A program made the translations under genes and the position numbers. Below, piece after piece: positions 43,249 through 47,958 of a stretch of 47,958 nucleotides of DNA. Within the stretch, counting starts at the first letter, position 1, and every line of letters starts with the position of its first letter. The notes beneath the pieces are model-generated. The model saw only the letters and a list, made by a program, of their open reading frames with translations. It was not told the origin of the DNA and ran no database searches. Origin of the DNA: QAMH01 sp900556425 (GTDB taxonomy: Bacteria; Actinomycetota; Coriobacteriia; Coriobacteriales; QAMH01); the NCBI GenBank assembly GCA_902475535.1, contig CABRZR010000017.1:1-47958 (forward strand). The letters run 5' to 3'.

Positions 43249-44378
43249 TACGAGCACCGCGCCCTCTCACGCACGAGCGCGCAGGCAAGGCGTGCCGTGT
43301 TCTCGAGATCTGCGACCTTGAGGCATTCGTCCACCGAGTGGAACTTGGTCATGCCCGTCGAAACGACGAGCGGATCGACGCCGAGCTTTACGTACTGGTT
43401 GGCATCCGTGCCTCCTGTCGACATGAAGGTGCGCGGCGTGAAGCCCGCAGCCTGTGCGGCGCAACAGAACATCTGGACGATGGGCGCGTCCTCGGCAATC
43501 TTGAAGCCCGGATATTCGAGCTCCCATTCCACATCGACCTGGGCACCAAGTTGCGCGGCCGCGTCACGCATAGCGTCGTCCATGGCCGCACGCACGCGCT
43601 CGACGTCTGCCGCATCGACCGCGCGGCACTCCCCCGTCACCTCGCAGCTCGGCGCCACGACGTTGTTGGCACTGCCACCGAAGATGGTGCCGATATTCGA
43701 TGCGCAGTATTCTCCGACGGCCCCGAGGACACCGGCACAGCGCATGGTCTCGATCGCGAGGCTTGCCGCCTCGATTGCGCTAATGCCCTCCTCCGGAGCA
43801 ACACCGGCATGACTTGCCTTGCCTATGAACCGCGCCCTGAAGGTGTAATGGTAGGGAGCGGCCAGGCACGCGCCACCCACATCGCCCGCATCATCGAAGA
43901 CGAAGCAGGGCTCGCCAGTCTCGAAGTGCGCCGCACCGAAGTTTGCCGCACCGCGGCAGCCGGTCTCCTCCTGAACGCTGAAGATGACCTTGACGGTGGG
44001 GTAGTCTCCGCCTTCCTCGACAAGCGCGCGAACGGCCTCGATGATAGCCGCCACGCCGACCTTGTCGTCTCCACCCAGGACGGTCGTGCCGTCGCTGTAA
44101 ATCACGCCATCGACAATCTGCGGATTGACGCCCTCGCAAGGCTGCACGCAATCGAGATGGGCCGTGAGAATAATCGTACCGTCAACGGTACCCGCGAGCT
44201 CGGCATAGAGATTGCCGGTATCGGAGCCGATCTTCTCTCCCGCATCGTCGATCGTCACCGTACAGCCACAGCCCTCGAGGGCATCCTTGCAGTATGCGGC
44301 AGCACGTGCCTCGCGCCCCGAGGGGCACGGGAGACGTACGAGGTCGAGAAAGGTATCGAGAAGGCGTTGCTCGTTCAC
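43248..44378 (-). CDS. M20 family peptidase (PepT-like)
   Basis: This 376-residue zinc peptidase of the M20 family (tripeptidase T-like) has the metal site HLD in TAHLDCVQP, GGDDKVG, EETG (catalytic Glu) and the later His in TKFHSVDE. The dimerisation domain includes GKASHAGVAPEEG. The start is GTG, with GGAG 5 bases before it. It follows pyrG by 9 bp and overlaps xerD, forming the pyrG-pepT-like-xerD operon on the minus strand. It could be a general peptidase; the substrate is not defined by sequence. Confidence 0.88.
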   Translation of the reverse strand: MNEQRLLDTFLDLVRLPCPSGREARAAAYCKDALEGCGCTVTIDDAGEKIGSDTGNLYAELAGTVDGTIILTAHLDCVQPCEGVNPQIVDGVIYSDGTTVLGGDDKVGVAAIIEAVRALVEEGGDYPTVKVIFSVQEETGCRGAANFGAAHFETGEPCFVFDDAGDVGGACLAAPYHYTFRARFIGKASHAGVAPEEGISAIEAASLAIETMRCAGVLGAVGEYCASNIGTIFGGSANNVVAPSCEVTGECRAVDAADVERVRAAMDDAMRDAAAQLGAQVDVEWELEYPGFKIAEDAPIVQMFCCAAQAAGFTPRTFMSTGGTDANQYVKLGVDPLVVSTGMTKFHSVDECLKVADLENTARLACALVRERARCS

Positions 44379-44387
44379 GAGGACTCC

Positions 44388-46013
44388 TTACGCCTTGGAG
44401 GCTGCTGCGTGGGCATCAGCCTGCGCGATTGCGGCGCGGACAAGCCCGAGAAAGAGTGGGTGCGGACGCGTGGGGCGTGACTTGAACTCGGGGTGCCCCT
44501 GGCTCGCGATGAAATAGGGATGATCGGGAAGCTCGATGATCTCGACCAGGCGCTCGTCCGGAGAGGTGCCACTCACCACCAAACCCGCATCGACGAGCTG
44601 CTGGCGATAATCGTTGTTCACCTCGTAACGATGACGATGGCGCTCGCTGATGAGCTCCTCGCCATACACGCGCGCAGCCAAGGTACCGGGCTCTACCTTG
44701 CAGGGATACGAGCCGAGGCGCTGTGTGCCGCCCTTGGCATCTACGTTTGCCTGGTCGGGCATGAGGTCGATGACGGGATACGCGAGCTCCGCGTCGAACT
44801 CGGCCGAAGACGCCTTGGGCATGTTGGCCACATTGCGCGCAAACTCGCACACGGCAGCCTGCAAGCCAAGGCAAATGCCCAGATAGGGAATTTGATGCGT
44901 ACGGGCGTAGTGTGCGGCGGCAATCTTGCCCTCGAAGGCGCGCACGCCGAAGCCGCCAGGAACGAGGATGCCATCCATATTACCGAGAATGTCATCGACC
45001 GTTGACTCGTCGAGCTCCTCGCCGTCTATAAGGTGCACCTGCACATCGCGCTCGAGCGCGACGCCGGCATGATGCAAGGCCTCGATGACGGAGAGATAGG
45101 CATCGGGAAGATCGGTGTACTTGCCGACGATCGCGATGTCGCACTCCCCGTGCGCGGCATCTTTCTTGGCAAGATACTCGTTCCAACTGCTCATGTCGGC
45201 ATTGCATTGCTTGAGCCCGAGGCGATCGAGTACTTCGACGTCAAAGCCTTGGTCAAAGAGCGAACGTGGAATCTCGTAAATGCTCGGGGCGTCCTCGCAC
45301 GCGAAGACATGATCGAACTCGACATCGCAGAACATCGCGATTTTCTCGCGCAGCTTGGGGCTAATCTCATGGTCGCTTCTGAGCACGAGGAAGTCCGGTT
45401 GGATGCCAAGTGACTGGAGTTCTTTGACCGAGTGCTGCGTGGGCTTTGTCTTGAGCTCATGAGCGGCAGCGATGTAGGGGACGAGCGTGACGTGAACGAA
45501 GCACACGTTCTTGGCACCTTGCTCGCCACGCCATTGGCGCACGGCCTCGATGAAAGGTTGGGACTCGATGTCGCCAACCGTGCCGCCGATCTCGGTGATG
45601 ACGATGTCTGCCTGCGTGCTGTCTGCCAGGCTGCGGATGCGGTCTTTGATGGCATTGGTGACATGCGGGATGACCTGCACGGTGCCACCGAGGAAGTCAC
45701 CCCTGCGCTCCTTGGCAATAAGGCTCTGGTAGATGGAACCCTGCGTGACGTTGGAGTCATGCGTGAGGTTCTCGTCGATAAAGCGCTCGTAATGGCCGAG
45801 GTCCAAGTCACTTTCAAGACCGTCGTCGGTGACGAAGACCTCGCCATGCTGGAAAGGGCTCATCGTGCCGGGATCAACGTTGAGGTACGGATCCATCTTC
45901 TGCATGGTGACTTTGTAGCCACGGGCCTTGAGCAGTGTGCCAAGCGAGGCAGCGGTAATGCCCTTTCCGAGTGACGAGACAACACCGCCGGTCACAAAGA
46001 CGAACTTGGTCAT
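44388..46013 (-). CDS. pyrG: CTP synthase
   Basis: This 541-residue enzyme makes CTP from UTP, ATP and glutamine. The N-terminal synthetase domain starts MTKFVFVTGGVVSSLGKG and includes the P-loop region. The C-terminal class I glutamine amidotransferase has its nucleophile in GICLGLQ and the His-Glu pair in HPEFKSRP. The start at 46013 was chosen because the family begins MTK; a TTG two codons upstream is nearer the GGAGG. It is the first gene of the pyrG operon, divergent from murJ. Confidence 0.96.
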   Translation of the reverse strand: MTKFVFVTGGVVSSLGKGITAASLGTLLKARGYKVTMQKMDPYLNVDPGTMSPFQHGEVFVTDDGLESDLDLGHYERFIDENLTHDSNVTQGSIYQSLIAKERRGDFLGGTVQVIPHVTNAIKDRIRSLADSTQADIVITEIGGTVGDIESQPFIEAVRQWRGEQGAKNVCFVHVTLVPYIAAAHELKTKPTQHSVKELQSLGIQPDFLVLRSDHEISPKLREKIAMFCDVEFDHVFACEDAPSIYEIPRSLFDQGFDVEVLDRLGLKQCNADMSSWNEYLAKKDAAHGECDIAIVGKYTDLPDAYLSVIEALHHAGVALERDVQVHLIDGEELDESTVDDILGNMDGILVPGGFGVRAFEGKIAAAHYARTHQIPYLGICLGLQAAVCEFARNVANMPKASSAEFDAELAYPVIDLMPDQANVDAKGGTQRLGSYPCKVEPGTLAARVYGEELISERHRHRYEVNNDYRQQLVDAGLVVSGTSPDERLVEIIELPDHPYFIASQGHPEFKSRPTRPHPLFLGLVRAAIAQADAHAAASKA

Positions 46014-46136
46014 GTGCAACGCGCCTCCTTGGCATACCGAGCTTCAAACGCGATTCATTGTACGGCAGCCCTGTGACATAGGTTCTCGTAATCCCCGTGA
46101 TTTAACGGACTCGAAATACGGCAGCGGGAGACAGCG

Positions 46137-46163
46137 GAGACAGCGTGCCTGGCACGTTGTCTC
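46137..46163. repeat. Palindrome, GAGACA..TGTCTC type
   Basis: A 13-bp stem, GAGACAGCGTGCC (46137-46149) and its partner (46151-46163), contains one G-T pair, with a single T at the centre. It is a fifth sequence type sharing the GAGACA ends with the 6631-6667 family, located between the divergent pyrG and murJ. Confidence 0.65.
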
Positions 46164-46205
46164 ATAACTTAGTCATCGCATCTCGATACCCCGTTTTGAG
46201 TTACC

Positions 46206-47828
46206 ATGACCATCATGGAAAACGCGAACACCACAAAGTCGATTGCGCGCTCAACTGCCATGATGTCAGCACTCACGCTCATCTCGCGCGTGACCGGCTT
46301 CATTCGTACCTGGGCCATGGCCTTCGCGCTGGGAAACACCGTCCTCGCCGCATCCTTCTCGCTCGCCAACAACCTACCCAACATGATCTACGAGCTCGTC
46401 GCGGGCGGCGTGCTTTCGACGGCCTTTCTCCCCATCTATCTGCAACAGCGCAACACGCGCTCACGCGAGGAGGGCAATCGCTACGCATCCAACCTGCTCT
46501 CGCTTGCCCTCATCTTCCTCGGCGTCATCGCATTGCTTGCCTCGCTCTTCTCGCCTCAGGTCATGCTTACGCAAACGCTTTTCAGTTCGAGTTCGAGCGA
46601 GACCGTCGAGAACGCCGTCTGGCTCTTCCGCTTCTTCGCATTTCAGATCGTCTTCTACGGCGTGAGTGCCATCTTCGGCGGCCTCCTCAACGCAGAGCGC
46701 GAGTACTTCTGGCCGGCAATAAGCTCGGTCTTCATGAACCTCATCATCATCGTGACCTTCTTCGCGTACCCCTTCGTGAGCTCGCTGAGCGGCCAGGCAG
46801 GCTTGCTCCTGCTCGCCATCGGCACGACGCTCTCCATCGCCGTCATGGCTTGCGTGCAGATACCCGCCCTCGTAAAGGCCGGCTTCCGTTTCCGTTTCCA
46901 CATCGACCTGCATGACGAAGGACTGCACGAAACGGTACGTCTCGCGCTTCCGGCCATCCTATGCACGGCCATCAACCTTGTCTCGCTCTCGTTCATGAAC
47001 TCCTGCGCATTGCATGTCGCGCCCAACGGCCCGGCGTCCGTAAGCTACGCGTGGATGTGGTATCAGTTCCCCTATGGCGTACTCGGCGTCGCGCTCTCCA
47101 CGGCATTGTTCACGGAGATGAGCGATCGCATGTCCCGCGGGGACGTCTACGGCTTCAAACAGCACCTCAACATGGGCCTGCGCACGACCTGCCTGCTCAT
47201 CATCCCCATGGCCGCCATGCTCTTCGTGTGCTCCGACGAACTCATCGGCCTCTATACGGCTGGCAAGTTCACGGCCTCCGATATCGCGCCCATCGCCGAC
47301 CTGCTACGCGGCTGGGCATTCGCGCTGCCCCTCTACGCGTGCTATATGTTCGTCTATCGCGCCTACTCGTCCCTCAAGAACCTCAAGACGGTCGCCATCT
47401 GCAACCTCGTGTTCACCTGCGTGCAAGTATTCCTTTACATGATCTTCACCGGCGTCATCGCCGTGCCCGGCTTTGGCTCGCTCGGACTTGTGGGCATCGC
47501 CTGCGGTGACATCGTCTTCTACGGCCTCATGCTCGTTGTGCTTCTCGCCATCTTGATCAGGCGCAGGGGCGGCTTCGGCCTTGGCAAGCTCGTAATCGCC
47601 TGCCTCAAGGTCACCATCGCGACCCTCATTGGCGGCGTTATTGCCGAGCTCGCATCCTGGGGCATCGCAAACGTCATCGACATCTCGAACATTTTCGGCA
47701 GCTTCATCGCGCTCGTGATTACGGGCATCATCGGTCTGAGCATCATCTTCGTGATGTGCCGCATCCTCGGCGTGAGTGAGGTCACGGATATCGTGCATCG
47801 TCTTATCCGCCGCCTCAGTCGCAAGTAA
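46206..47828 (+). CDS. murJ: Lipid II flippase MurJ
   Basis: This 540-residue member of the MOP superfamily is expected to flip lipid II for peptidoglycan synthesis. It has about 14 predicted membrane helices. The N-terminal segment TLISRVTGFIRTWAMAFALG and the NLPNMIYELVAGG turn are typical of MurJ. The ATG at 46206 is preceded by only a weak ribosome site; an ATG at 46215 is an alternative. The gene is divergent from pyrG, with a short palindrome in between. Confidence 0.92.
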   Translation: MTIMENANTTKSIARSTAMMSALTLISRVTGFIRTWAMAFALGNTVLAASFSLANNLPNMIYELVAGGVLSTAFLPIYLQQRNTRSREEGNRYASNLLSLALIFLGVIALLASLFSPQVMLTQTLFSSSSSETVENAVWLFRFFAFQIVFYGVSAIFGGLLNAEREYFWPAISSVFMNLIIIVTFFAYPFVSSLSGQAGLLLLAIGTTLSIAVMACVQIPALVKAGFRFRFHIDLHDEGLHETVRLALPAILCTAINLVSLSFMNSCALHVAPNGPASVSYAWMWYQFPYGVLGVALSTALFTEMSDRMSRGDVYGFKQHLNMGLRTTCLLIIPMAAMLFVCSDELIGLYTAGKFTASDIAPIADLLRGWAFALPLYACYMFVYRAYSSLKNLKTVAICNLVFTCVQVFLYMIFTGVIAVPGFGSLGLVGIACGDIVFYGLMLVVLLAILIRRRGGFGLGKLVIACLKVTIATLIGGVIAELASWGIANVIDISNIFGSFIALVITGIIGLSIIFVMCRILGVSEVTDIVHRLIRRLSRK

Positions 47829-47958
47829 GAAAATTACGATTGTGTGAGACAAGGTGGAAGCATGTGCTCATTTTTTTCGATTATGTGTGGCCGCGTAAAA
47901 TCGGGGATATAGGCAGAAAAGTGTGTAAGGATTTACCTCATTTTCCCAGTTAGCGTCC
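47829..47958. other. Tail of the window after murJ
   Basis: This 130-bp stretch has no gene. GTGAGACAAGG followed by GTGCTCATTTTTTT near 47845-47877 may be a weak terminator or a diverged GAGACA-type palindrome. Nothing else is recognised. Confidence 0.5.

Overview
The window is chromosomal DNA from a GC-rich anaerobe. It has oxygen-independent ribonucleotide reductase (NrdD/NrdG), a formate/nitrite channel, a ferrous iron transporter, a cytoplasmic molybdopterin oxidoreductase with a small ferredoxin subunit, and a lactate-oxidation LutABC set. This mix, the codon bias and the many GTCTC/GGGACA intergenic palindromes suggest a Coriobacteriia (Eggerthellaceae-like) gut actinobacterium. That placement is inference; no rRNA or tRNA gene was seen to confirm it.

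Layout. 1-9.5 kb: FNT channel, NYN/OST-HTH RNA-binding nuclease-like protein, FeoA-FeoB fusion, YgjP-type metallopeptidase, patatin, then nrdG and nrdD with paired NrdR boxes upstream of nrdD. 9.5-19 kb: gdhA; a two-gene redox unit (double-CCG HdrD-like protein plus FAD oxidoreductase); a dicarboxylate/amino-acid symporter coupled to an alpha/beta hydrolase; lutABC. 19.1-28.2 kb: sstT, then a block of visibly lower GC with a PucR-type regulator, a zinc-ribbon protein, an MFS transporter, a two-cluster ferredoxin, a Mo-bisPGD oxidoreductase and a divergent second MFS transporter. This block ends beside a short relic matching the C-terminus of SstT and a strong terminator, as though it had been inserted behind, or had replaced, an sstT-like gene. 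28.2-29.4 kb: gene-poor debris with degenerate repeats, then mazEF with a clear operator-promoter. 29.5-36 kb: an apparent arsenic/metalloid modification cluster with an MTA/SAH/5'-deoxyadenosine deaminase, an ArsM-ArsS fusion (methyltransferase plus radical SAM), a CobW-family GTPase, a second ArsM-like methyltransferase and a divergent cysteine-rich PadR regulator. 36-47.8 kb: gltD-gltB, xerD, an M20 peptidase and pyrG (all minus strand), then murJ on the plus strand.

How the genes fit together. GdhA and GltBD are the two routes of ammonium assimilation. LutABC would oxidise lactate. The Mo oxidoreductase, its ferredoxin and two transporters look like an import-reduce-export module for an unknown small organic substrate. 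In the metalloid cluster, the fusion could methylate As(III) and attach a 5'-deoxyadenosyl group. The neighbouring deaminase could clear S-adenosylhomocysteine or deaminate the adenosyl product, and the PadR protein could sense the metalloid through its seven cysteines.

The most unusual features are the Mo island with its flanking sstT relic, the ArsM-ArsS/CobW/ArsM-like/PadR cluster, and at least five families of intergenic palindromes (up to a perfect 35-bp stem). One palindrome supplies the stop codon of a gene.
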